Assembly (NCBI GenBank): GCA_937946835.1
Contig: CALFAV010000022.1
Location: 1-44,405 of the forward strand
Direction of reading: 5' to 3'
Length of the DNA stretch: 44,405 nt
Origin: an uncultured Verrucomicrobiae bacterium
Lineage (GTDB): Bacteria > Verrucomicrobiota > Verrucomicrobiia > Limisphaerales > J093
A program made the translations under genes and the position numbers. The notes below the pieces were generated by a model. That model was given only the letters and a program-made list of their open reading frames with translations, had not been told where the DNA came from and did not search any database. Positions 10,401-16,953 of this stretch are shown in pieces (the stretch's first letter is position 1; every line of letters begins with the position of its first letter).

Positions 10401-10564
10401 GGCTCCAGCGCGGCCAGCGCGCTCTGGGGCAGGCCCTGCTGTTGCGCCTCCTCGACCTTTTTCCAGTCGGCCTCGCGCGGGGACGCGGCGCGGATTCCGG
10501 GGGCGAACATAACCAGGAGCAAGAGGGTGAGGAGCGGTTTCACGGCCGTTCGAGTGATTTGCAT
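4484..10564 (-). CDS. alpha-2-macroglobulin family protein with thioester motif
   Basis: A very large predicted periplasmic or surface protein (2026 residues from the ATG at 10564). The N-terminus MQITRTAVKPLLTLLLLV...GIRA is a Sec signal peptide with a signal-peptidase-I site and no lipobox Cys. The first 400 or so residues look helical and repeat-like. MG2-type sequence TDRAIYRPGQ lies near 583-595, followed by VEEYKRPKFQV, and an A2M domain with LTEWRFLGFAHD comes later. The bait-and-thioester part contains HECAEQVFNRYYAN with Cys1482, the CxEQ thioester that traps proteases covalently. Bacterial A2Ms are thought to protect the envelope from proteases, often beside a PBP1C gene; none is here. 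It follows the secretin gene by 104 bp on the same strand, so co-transcription is possible. The frame is open upstream of 10564, but the signal peptide fixes the start. Confidence 0.93.
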   Translation of the reverse strand: MQITRTAVKPLLTLLLLVMFAPGIRAASPREADWKKVEEAQQQGLPQSALAALEPILRGALADRAWAEAVKALCRQITLEAQIQGGAPEEKITRLATALETAPAEIRPLLEAILAHWYWQYFQQNRGRFLQRTATAAPPGPDFRTWDLRRLFAEIDRHFTAALADTDRLRATPVTAFDEFLVKGTLPDTYRPTLYDFLAHEALKFYTAGEQAGARPEDAFEIRAEDPIFGPVEAFLAWRPATPDTNAPALKAVRLYQELLRFHRDDADRTAFLDVDLARLLWGGNAAAEEGRAERLKAALQRLVENAAGHELESLALYHRARLEREAGNPAEAHRLAKRGRAAHPDSPGGRLCAHLIAEIEAKSAHLTTERVWNAPWPTLTVRYRNLTQVWFRAVPWDWDQFLKREHSRPENLSEEERRAVLAKAPALAWSAPLPPTPDFKERTVELPAPTTLAPGFYFLLASHKPDFSEVDNQLSLTTVWVSDLALVTRTRAGQLEGFVLEAASGEPIPGTRVQGWYLNARGDRVAVPEVVTDTNGFFTVNAPRGRGVLLKVSAHGQSLATDSEWQVWESPRPERPHEQTFLFTDRAIYRPGQVIRYKGICLRADRANDRYETLARESVTVAFYDVNGREISRQHHAVNDHGAFSGSFTAPRGRLTGSMRLQVVEGPAGVTHFTVEEYKRPKFQVTLEPPAGAARLGAEVLLPGRAVAYTGAAIDRAEVRYRVVRRTRMPWWWGGWRIPPRRGAEQEIAHGQLQTDADGHFQIRFHARPDPKVPAADEPVFEFEVQADVTDNTGETRSDTRVIRLGYAALQADLSTSEWLTESQPVRLEARITTLDGDPQVTAGLLRVHALRAPDTVQRPGLAEPVRPRFFPGRLGLNDAAEGEGQGEPPDLSDPAHWPLGAVVAEQAFTTDTNGVAALEFRLPAGAYRAVLETRDPFGQAVTARRPLTVVNPDAEHFPVKVPQHLAARAWEVQPGEEFLAVWGTGYETGRAFVEIEHRGRFLQRYWTRPGATQAQIKQAVGEAHRGGFNLLVTFVRENRAHLTIRQVQVPWKNKELTLRWERFRSKLEPGQRETWALEVRPPKPDAADSEGAGAERWAAELVATLYDASLDAFAPLHWPAGFGVFRQEPLLVTAGFANSANPLQPFTHWTWEPISVELRYRDFPPEIRQEFFAPVPMALRYGLAVRAVGTETDRLVMPAAAPAAEAALTAHAAPGPAAQAKAGVAGSGVEATSESPARGPDLSRVAARKNLEETAFFFPHLRSDTNGLVRLEFTMPEALTEWRFLGFAHDRALRAGLLEGRTVTARDLMVQPNPPRFVREGDVLEFTVKVSNQSDRPQRGTVRLTFTDGLTGQPADAALGHVHPEQSFELGPRQSRGFAWRIGVPDGLTVLAFKAVGATESVSDGEEGFVPVLARRVLVTESLPLPVRGPATRRFEFKALAESAGSPTLRHQSLTVQMVSQPAWYAVLALPYLMEFPHECAEQVFNRYYANALARFIANSDPKIRRVFDLWKNTPALDSPLEKNPELKAVVLEESPWVRQAQRESEARRNVGVLFDANRLEAELAGALEKLRQTARPDGGWAWFPGGPRDEYITRYIVAGFGRLRHLGVNTPVDLALMALEPLDRRVVEQHARILKDWKQPEDYVPDPADALYLYGRSFFLKDRPLAEPALRAVEFFLARARQHWLRTGRQTQGHLALALQRFGDPATARAIARSLKERSVTSEELGRFWRDPQPSWWWYHAPIETQALMIEVFAEIAQDAAAVEECQVWLLKQKQTQNWPSTKATADAVYALLLRGRNLLGSDALVELTVGGRNITPLTTPGAATREPGTAVEPGTGFYEVRFAGAEVTPAMSTITLRKTDPGVAWGSVHWQYFEDLSRVQPYEGTPLQLKKALFVKRATTAGPVLEPVSGPVAVGDELVVRLELRVDRDMEYVHLKDQRGSGVEPVNVLSGYRYQDGLGYYESTRDTASHFFIGWLPRGTYVFEYSARVQLRGEYQTGPAGIQCLYAPEFNSHSESFKLVVR

Positions 10565-10668
10565 CCAAGGGCACGACACCCAAAGCGGCATTTTCTTGGG
10601 CTGCCCGTGGAAGACGATGCCCTCAAAGCACCAGACCGGCAACTGCGGACGGAGGCGGGCCGGACGGG

Positions 10669-13050
10669 CTATTTGCCGAAGAGGGTGTTGAGCCGGGCGC
10701 CGGTGTTTTCCTCCTTTTCAATGTGCTGCTCCATGTCGCGGATGCCCGGCAGGCGGTCGCGGGTGGCCTCGGCCTCGCGGGCGGCGTCCTCCGGCGTGCG
10801 CAGGATGGTGGGCCGGATGAGCACGATCAGCTCGCTGCGCTTGGCGTCGGAGCTTTTGGAGCGGAAGAGGGCGCCGAGCAGGGGGATGTCCTTGAGCAGG
10901 GGCACCCCGGAGCTGGTCTTGCTCTTGGAGGCGCGGATGTAGCCGCCGAGGACCACGGTTTCGCCGTCCCGCACCGAGATGGTGGAGGAGGCGGAGCGGT
11001 TGATGGTGCGGGGCTGTTTGCCCACGCCGGGGAATTCCTCGAAGCCGGAGATTTCCGAGATTTGCTGGGTGATCTCCATGACCACCAGGTCATCCGGGGT
11101 GATGAACGGCGTTACGTCCAGCGTGGTGTCCACGCTCAACTGGGAGAAGTAGGCGCTGGGACCGTAGATCGAGCCGCCCTGGTAGGTGCCGGAGATGAAC
11201 GGCACGGTCTCGCCCACGCTGAACGAGGCCGGCGTGGCGTGGGTGGTCTGAATGCGCGGCCGGGCGAGGATTTGGCCGCGGTTTTTGCCGGCCAGGGCAC
11301 TGACGGCCACGTTGAGGTCGTCGCGGAACTTGGCCAGGTAGGTGAAGCCGCTGCTGCCGGCGATGTTGGTGAGGGAGGTGATAAGGTTGCCGGTGTTGCT
11401 GCCGGCGGTCTGGGTCCAGTTGCCGGACCGCTGCGGTTGCATGAGCCAGGACACGCCCAGCGAGTAGGAATCGGACAACTGCACGTCCATGATGATGGCG
11501 TCAATGACCACCTGGGCCATGAGCTGGTCCACCTTGGCCACGATGTTGGTGATCATTTTCATGTCCTGCTTGTTGGCGAAGACGATCAACGAGTTGGACC
11601 GCTCGTCCGGCACGATGCGCGCGTCCTGCAGCAACTGCACCTGGCCGGCCTGCTGACCGGCGCGGCTGAGGATTTGCTGGAAGCGTTGGTTGAACGTGCT
11701 GGCGGCGGTGGTGGGGGTGGTGACCGGCCGGGGCGCGGCCGGGTTGACCGGCGTGGCGCTGGCCTGTTGGGGGCGGTACTGGCCGGCCTCGAGTTCGGCC
11801 TGAATTTCCCGCTCCAGCGGCGCGGTGGCGGCGTCCTGGGGGTAATAGCCGCCCGGGCGGAACGGCGTGGTCCCGTAGCCGCCATAGCCACCGTAGCCGC
11901 CGATGCCTCCCGCCCCCAAACCGCCCATCGGGGTGCGCGCCCCGCGGCCGGTGGGGGTGCGTTGAATGCCGGTGGTGCGGGCCACGGCCCCGCCGGCGGC
12001 CGGCGCGGCCCCCCCGGCGGCACCGCCGACCAACGAACTCATGGTGTTGTAAATGTCGGTCACCATGCCGTACCGGATGGGGATAACCTCGAGCTTGTAA
12101 TCGTTCTCGACCTCGACATCGAGCTGCTCGATCAGTTCGCTCATGCGCTTGACATTGGCCGGGTAGTCGCGCAGCACGATGGTCTGCGTGGTATCAATGG
12201 CCAGGATGCCGTTGGGCGTTTTGGCGAAGGAGGCGATGACCTGCTGCACCTCCGAGGGCAGGACGTGTTTGAGCTTGAGAATCTTGGTGACGAACTGGCC
12301 GGTCTCGGCCAGGTCTTTGAGCTCGCCCCGGGCGAAGGCCGCGCCTTCCTGGAGCACGGTGTTGGCGGGCACGGCGCTGACGAATTTCTCGCCGATGTTG
12401 ACCATGGCGATGCCATTCATGGCCAGCACGGTGTCCAGGGCCTGGACCGCCTCCTCCGTGGTCCAGGGGGTCTGGTTGCTGAGCATGATCTGCACCTTGG
12501 GCAGCGCGGTGGCCCGCAAGACCGTGCGCTGGGTCAGTTCCGCGTACAAGGTCAGCACCACCTCCAGGTCGGCCATTTGCAGCGTGAGCACGCCGGGCGC
12601 GTAGGTGCCGTCCGGGCTTTTGCCGGGGGCGTTGGTGGTGCCGGGGGCAATGGCCCCGCCCAGCGTGGTCCCCCCGGGTAGAGTGGGGCCGGCGGGCGCG
12701 CCGGGGGTAATTGAGGGCGCGGGCAGGCTCGGGGTCGGGGTGGGTGGTCCCGGCTGGGGAGCCAGTCCGGGCGCGGGCTGGGTGATGCGCGGGGCAATGG
12801 CGGGCGGCGTCGGGAGCGTGGGCACGGCGCCCACGTTGGTCCGGCCGCGCAACGCGGGCGGCAGGGCGGGCACCGGCGGAGGGGTGGATTCGGGCGGGAC
12901 CGGGACCGACTCGGGCGGGGTGGTGGGGGGGGTGACCTCCGCCGGTTCCGGGGGAGTTTCTTCCTCGGCCGGTTCGGGCTCGGCGGCGTGGAGACAAACG
13001 CTCAGGCCCAGGGGGCAAAGAGCACTCAGGAGCAGGCGCACGGTTTTCAC
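10669..13050 (-). CDS. gspD: secretin (GspD-like outer-membrane channel of type II secretion / type IV pilus)
   Basis: A 793-residue secretin that multimerises into the outer-membrane gate. The GTG start overlaps the preceding gene stop by 4 bp. After a signal peptide (VRLLLSALCPLGLSVCLHA) comes a Pro/Thr/Glu-rich stretch of about 120 residues, then N0-like and N1-like domains (ILKLKHVLPSEVQQVIASF; VIPIRYGMVTDIYN). A Gly/Tyr-rich low-complexity insert of about 110 residues follows (GGIGGYGGYGGYG). The last N domain (SNSLIVFANKQDM) leads into the secretin core, with FSVGETVPFISG and the family hallmark VPLLKDIPLLGALFRS near the end, then ELIVLIRPTIL. No lipobox is seen. T2SS versus pilus use cannot be settled from the secretin alone; the operon partners favour a GspE-L-M-D arrangement. 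Confidence 0.93.
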   Translation of the reverse strand: MKTVRLLLSALCPLGLSVCLHAAEPEPAEEETPPEPAEVTPPTTPPESVPVPPESTPPPVPALPPALRGRTNVGAVPTLPTPPAIAPRITQPAPGLAPQPGPPTPTPSLPAPSITPGAPAGPTLPGGTTLGGAIAPGTTNAPGKSPDGTYAPGVLTLQMADLEVVLTLYAELTQRTVLRATALPKVQIMLSNQTPWTTEEAVQALDTVLAMNGIAMVNIGEKFVSAVPANTVLQEGAAFARGELKDLAETGQFVTKILKLKHVLPSEVQQVIASFAKTPNGILAIDTTQTIVLRDYPANVKRMSELIEQLDVEVENDYKLEVIPIRYGMVTDIYNTMSSLVGGAAGGAAPAAGGAVARTTGIQRTPTGRGARTPMGGLGAGGIGGYGGYGGYGTTPFRPGGYYPQDAATAPLEREIQAELEAGQYRPQQASATPVNPAAPRPVTTPTTAASTFNQRFQQILSRAGQQAGQVQLLQDARIVPDERSNSLIVFANKQDMKMITNIVAKVDQLMAQVVIDAIIMDVQLSDSYSLGVSWLMQPQRSGNWTQTAGSNTGNLITSLTNIAGSSGFTYLAKFRDDLNVAVSALAGKNRGQILARPRIQTTHATPASFSVGETVPFISGTYQGGSIYGPSAYFSQLSVDTTLDVTPFITPDDLVVMEITQQISEISGFEEFPGVGKQPRTINRSASSTISVRDGETVVLGGYIRASKSKTSSGVPLLKDIPLLGALFRSKSSDAKRSELIVLIRPTILRTPEDAAREAEATRDRLPGIRDMEQHIEKEENTGARLNTLFGK

Positions 13051-13670
13051 GGTTTTCGGAGAGTTGAATTGGTGGCGGCGGTGGGGGCCGGGGCGGCGGC
13101 CAGGCCGGGCCGGACGATCTTGGGTTTTTTCTGGTAACTGGCGACGAGGGTGATGCTGCCGTTGAGGCGGTAGCGGGGCGGATCCGGGCGCAGGTCCATG
13201 TCGCGCACGCGGATCATCGAGCCGCCGCTGCCCAGGGCGTGGAGGAAGTGGACCAGCTCCTTTTCGCCCGTGCTGACGCCGATCTGAACGGTTTGCTCGT
13301 CGAAGAAGGCGTTGGTGCTGGTGGTCTGCCCGGGCACACCGGCCCGGGTGCTGGTGATGATGACCTGATGCTGCTGGGCCTGGAGTTGGACGGTCCGCAG
13401 CAACTGCAGCGCCTGCTCCTCCTGCAAGACCGCGGAGCCCTGCCCCTCGAGCGCGGCCAGCCGCGCCTCGTAGTCGGGGATGCGGGCAATTTCGGCCTCG
13501 TAGGTCTGGAGGGTCTTGCGGGATTTTTCGAGCGCCGCGCGCGCCTTGCGCCAGTCATCCAGCCGTGGCCAGATGAACAGGGCGCTGAGCACCAGCACGC
13601 CGACCGCCAGGCTGACCACGACCAGGCGTTTTTCCTGGGGGCGAAGGTTCAGGGAGTCGAGCAGGCTCAT
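13047..13670 (-). CDS. GspM/PilO-like inner-membrane assembly protein
   Basis: A 207-residue bitopic protein. It has a short cytoplasmic N-terminus (SLLDSLNLRPQEKR), one TM segment (LVVVSLAVGVLVLSALFIWP), a coiled-coil stretch (about residues 38-90, KARAALEKSRKTLQTYEAEIARI) and a ferredoxin-like periplasmic domain ending in a loose Ala/Pro/Thr tail. This is the layout of GspM and PilO, which pair with GspL/PilN to link the cytoplasmic ATPase to the periplasmic apparatus. It overlaps both neighbours by 4 bp, so it sits in a tightly coupled operon. Sequence conservation in this family is low, and the call depends mainly on topology and position. Confidence 0.8.
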   Translation of the reverse strand: MSLLDSLNLRPQEKRLVVVSLAVGVLVLSALFIWPRLDDWRKARAALEKSRKTLQTYEAEIARIPDYEARLAALEGQGSAVLQEEQALQLLRTVQLQAQQHQVIITSTRAGVPGQTTSTNAFFDEQTVQIGVSTGEKELVHFLHALGSGGSMIRVRDMDLRPDPPRYRLNGSITLVASYQKKPKIVRPGLAAAPAPTAATNSTLRKP

Positions 13671-15055
13671 GGTTGGTCCCGGCGGTTCAGCTCACATTCA
13701 ATGCTCCAGGCCGCGGGCAGGTCGGCCCGTCCGGGCGCGGGCCCCTGGATGGACTTGGTGGTGACCTGGCTGAACAGCGGCCGGTCGCCCGCCCGCACGC
13801 CCGCCAGGGCCTGGTTGAACTCGGTCACCTTGCCCTGCTGGTCGGGCGGCACGCTGCCGGTCAGGCTCAGGCGTTTGCCGCGCTGGAAGCTCAGGGAATT
13901 GAGGGTCAGCCCCTCGGGCAGGGTCTCCGCGACGGCCTTCCAGCAATCCAGGGCGGCGAACTTGAGGTTGATCTGCTCCTGGAGGACGTCCAGGCGGGCC
14001 CGGAGTTGGAGGGCCTGGTTGTACCGGGCCTGGCGCAGGGCGATCTGCTGGTCCACGCGCAGTTTCTGGTAATCGAGCAGGCTCAACCACGCCAGGTACC
14101 CGAGCATGGCAAAGACATATACCAGCGCCACCGCGCCCAGCGCCCGCATCCAGAGCCGGTCCACAAACTCCTGCCGGTAACGCGCCAGGACCTCGGCCGG
14201 CACCAGGTTGGCGCGGGCCGGGGCGCGGGCGCACACGGCGGCCAGCTCCGCCGGGCTGAGGCGTTCCCGCACGCTCAACGCTCCCCCGGCGAAGTCGCGC
14301 AATGCCGGTTCCAAATGCGCCGCCACCTCGGCCGGCGCCCACAAGGTCAGTGCCGGCGGCAGGGCCGGGAGCCACCCTTCCACTTCGGCCGCCCAGGCCG
14401 TGCGGCGCAACGCATCGGCCAGGGCGTCGCCGGCCCGCAGTTCATCCGAAAAGCGGGCCAGGCTCAGGTGGCGCAGCCGCCCTTCGCTCCACCAGGCGGA
14501 CAGACAGGTGATCCCGCCGGCACCCTCGCGCCCGGCCAGCACGAAAACGCCGTCCCGCGGCGGGGGCAGGGCCAGTAATTCGCGCAGGAGGGGCACGTCC
14601 AGTCGGTCGGGCCGGTAGCCGACGGCCTCGAGTTGCTGCAGGTACGCCTCCACGACGGCGCGCTCGACCACGATCAGCACGGCGGTCAGCGGCTCACCCG
14701 GGGCGGCGGGCAGGGCCTCGCAGGTCCAGAGCGCCTGGGCCACCGGCAGGGGGGAGAGTTTTTCGAGCTGGAACTCGAGCAGGGCCGGAATTTCCGCCGG
14801 GTCCCCGGGCGGCAGTTCCACCACGCGGAGGAAGACCTTGTCGGCCGGCAGCCAGGCGAGGTTGAGCCGGGGTTGCCAGGTGTGGCGGAAGGTCTTTTGG
14901 ACGCGGTCGGCGGGGAGGCGTTCGCTGGCGCCAAAGCGGGCCTCGCCGGCGGGCTGGGCCGTGTCGCCGCGGCGGGTGAACTGCCACAAGATGCGGCCCT
15001 CGCCCTCGGAGGCGAGCACGTTGCAGGTGGTCCAGCGCGGGGCGGGGGCGGCCAT
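13667..15055 (-). CDS. GspL-like protein (PilM-PilN fusion layout)
   Basis: A 462-residue protein from the ATG at 15055, which lies 2 bp after the gspE stop; the longer open frame overlaps gspE and is rejected. The first 290 or so residues form a cytoplasmic actin-like/PilM-type domain (FLRVVELPPGDPAEIPALLE and EFQLEKLSPLP are typical). One TM segment follows at roughly 302-322 (VALVYVFAMLGYLAWLSLL), then a coiled coil and a small periplasmic PilN-like domain with LNSLSFQRGKRLSLTGSVP. GspL docks GspE to the membrane. It overlaps the gspM-like gene by 4 bp. Confidence 0.85.
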   Translation of the reverse strand: MAAPAPRWTTCNVLASEGEGRILWQFTRRGDTAQPAGEARFGASERLPADRVQKTFRHTWQPRLNLAWLPADKVFLRVVELPPGDPAEIPALLEFQLEKLSPLPVAQALWTCEALPAAPGEPLTAVLIVVERAVVEAYLQQLEAVGYRPDRLDVPLLRELLALPPPRDGVFVLAGREGAGGITCLSAWWSEGRLRHLSLARFSDELRAGDALADALRRTAWAAEVEGWLPALPPALTLWAPAEVAAHLEPALRDFAGGALSVRERLSPAELAAVCARAPARANLVPAEVLARYRQEFVDRLWMRALGAVALVYVFAMLGYLAWLSLLDYQKLRVDQQIALRQARYNQALQLRARLDVLQEQINLKFAALDCWKAVAETLPEGLTLNSLSFQRGKRLSLTGSVPPDQQGKVTEFNQALAGVRAGDRPLFSQVTTKSIQGPAPGRADLPAAWSIECELNRRDQP

Positions 15056-15057
15056 GC

Positions 15058-16812
15058 TCAGGATTTGTCGTCGCCGATCAGGGCGGCGAGGTGTTCCTCG
15101 ACCTGGGTGACACGCAGCACCTCCTCGATGGTGGTGGGGCGCTCGGGGTGAAGCACCCGTTCCCAGCCGGCCATGCGCAGGGTTTTCATGCCCTCGGCCA
15201 TGGCGTGGGCGGCGATGCTTGAGGCCGGGGCGCGGTTCATGATGAGCGGGCGCAGGTTTTCGGTCACCACCAGCAGTTCGTAAATGCCGGTCCGGCCCTG
15301 GTAGCCGAGGAAGCGGCATTCGTCACAGCCGGCGCCCTTGAAGAACCGGGCCGACTCGATTCGCTCGCGGGGGAAGCCGATCTTGAGCAGGTAGCGCGGC
15401 TCGACCGTCTGGGGGGTGCGGCACTGCGGGCAGACCAGCCGCACCAGGCGTTGGGCCATGACCGCCTCGACCGACGAGGCCACCAGAAACGGCTCGATGC
15501 CCATGTCAATGAGCCGGGTGAAGGCGCTGGGGGCGTCGTTGGTGTGGAGGGTGCTGAAGACCAGATGGCCGGTGAGCGAGGCGCGGATGGCGATCTCGGC
15601 CGTCTCCAGGTCGCGGATTTCGCCCACCATGACCACGTTGGGGTCCTGGCGCAGGATGTGGCGCAGACCCACGGCGAAGGTCAGGCCAATCTCCGGCCGC
15701 ACGGCGATCTGGTTGATGCCGGGGATTTCGTACTCGACGGGTTCCTCGACAGTGATGATGCGCTTGGTGGGCACGTTGATTTCGCTCAGGAAGGTGTAGA
15801 GGGAGGTGGACTTGCCCGAGCCGGTGGGGCCGGTGACCAGGAAGATGCCGTGGGGTTTGCGGATCAGTTGTTGAATGGCCTCCTCCTCGCGCGGGGGCAG
15901 GCCCAGGCTGCGCATCGTCCAAAGCTGGCTGCCGCGCTGCAACAGACGCAGGCTGGTGCTCTCGCCATAGACCGTGGGCACGGTCGAGACGCGGATGTCA
16001 ATTTCCTGGCCCTTGATGCGGACGTTGATGCGGCCGTCCTGGGGCAGGCGCTTTTCGGCGATGTTCATGCCGGCCATGACCTTGATGCGGGAGAGGATGG
16101 CCGCCTGGTACTTCTTGAGCTCATCGGGCACGGGCGCGCGGTACAACATGCCGTCAATGCGGTAACGGATGCGCAGGTCCGTCTCCATCGGCTCGAAATG
16201 GATGTCGGTGGCGCGGCTGTTGTACGCCTCCCAGATGATCTGGTTGACGAACTTGATGACGCTGGCCTCCTGGTCGTCGGCGGTGATGTCCTTCTCCGCG
16301 GCGGCCTCTTCCTCGCCGGGGTCGTCCCGGGCCATGCCGTCGAGGGTCTCGGCGCCCACGCCGTAAATGCCCTTGAGGCCCTTGTCCACCTCGTCCCGGG
16401 GGGCCAGCGCGAAACGGACCCGGTCTCCGGCGTCGAAGAGCACCGCGCTGACCAGGTCGGGGTCGAACGGATTGGCGGTGGCCAGCCAGACGTGGTCGTC
16501 CTCGAGCTTCACCGGGGTGATCTGGTGGGTGAAGGCGACCTTGGGGGAGAGGCGGCGGCGCAGTTCGCGCTTGGTGTCCTCATCCTGGGGCAGGCTGACC
16601 CGGTCCAGAAACGGCCAACCCAGGGCCGTGCCGAGTCGGGCCAGGAAGACCGGCTCGGGCACTTCGCTGCGACGCTGGAGATGGGCCAGCAGGTTGGGGG
16701 CGCGCGTCTCGCCCTCGGGCTGATCGAGCCACTCCCGACGCCAGGCGTCGAACTGGTCGGGGCTGACCAGTCCGGCCTGGCTCAGAAGATTTTTGATGCT
16801 GGGCAGGGCCAT
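15058..16812 (-). CDS. gspE: GspE/PilB-type secretion assembly ATPase
   Basis: A hexameric cytoplasmic ATPase (584 residues) that drives pseudopilus assembly. The start at 16812 (MALPSIKNLLSQAGLV) was chosen because it begins the N-terminal GspE domain; about 43 extra in-frame residues upstream look non-coding. Features in order: the N-terminal T2SSE_N domain with LGWPFLDR and VWLATANPFD, the N2 region ATDIHFEP...RIRYRIDG, Walker A GPTGSGKST near residue 327, Asp box VEEPVEYEIPG, Walker B VMVGEIRDLETAE, His box FSTLHTNDA, and a four-Cys zinc site (CPQC near 460, CDEC near 495) ending in GRTGIYELL. The four-Cys site and the GspL-type neighbour favour GspE or PilB over the retraction ATPase PilT. 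Confidence 0.94.
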   Translation of the reverse strand: MALPSIKNLLSQAGLVSPDQFDAWRREWLDQPEGETRAPNLLAHLQRRSEVPEPVFLARLGTALGWPFLDRVSLPQDEDTKRELRRRLSPKVAFTHQITPVKLEDDHVWLATANPFDPDLVSAVLFDAGDRVRFALAPRDEVDKGLKGIYGVGAETLDGMARDDPGEEEAAAEKDITADDQEASVIKFVNQIIWEAYNSRATDIHFEPMETDLRIRYRIDGMLYRAPVPDELKKYQAAILSRIKVMAGMNIAEKRLPQDGRINVRIKGQEIDIRVSTVPTVYGESTSLRLLQRGSQLWTMRSLGLPPREEEAIQQLIRKPHGIFLVTGPTGSGKSTSLYTFLSEINVPTKRIITVEEPVEYEIPGINQIAVRPEIGLTFAVGLRHILRQDPNVVMVGEIRDLETAEIAIRASLTGHLVFSTLHTNDAPSAFTRLIDMGIEPFLVASSVEAVMAQRLVRLVCPQCRTPQTVEPRYLLKIGFPRERIESARFFKGAGCDECRFLGYQGRTGIYELLVVTENLRPLIMNRAPASSIAAHAMAEGMKTLRMAGWERVLHPERPTTIEEVLRVTQVEEHLAALIGDDKS

Positions 16813-16953
16813 CGGTTCAGGCGCGGCGCCTTTTGCTAAACAGCGGCACCGGCCAAAAGTTGCGGCTCCAAACTCGGTCCGCCGGGGCGCGCAGGCCACT
16901 GGCCGGGGACCGCGGCGGGGGCCGTCGAAATCGGGCATCAATATGGAGGCGGT

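Noticed and set aside
7436..10942. 1168-residue plus-strand open frame opposite the alpha-2-macroglobulin gene
   Set aside because: Its translation is Gly/Arg/His-rich without domains and lies antisense to a gene with clear motifs; long antisense frames are expected at this GC content.
10723..12681. 652-residue plus-strand open frame opposite the secretin
   Set aside because: Composition is typical of a GC-driven shadow, with no conserved motif.
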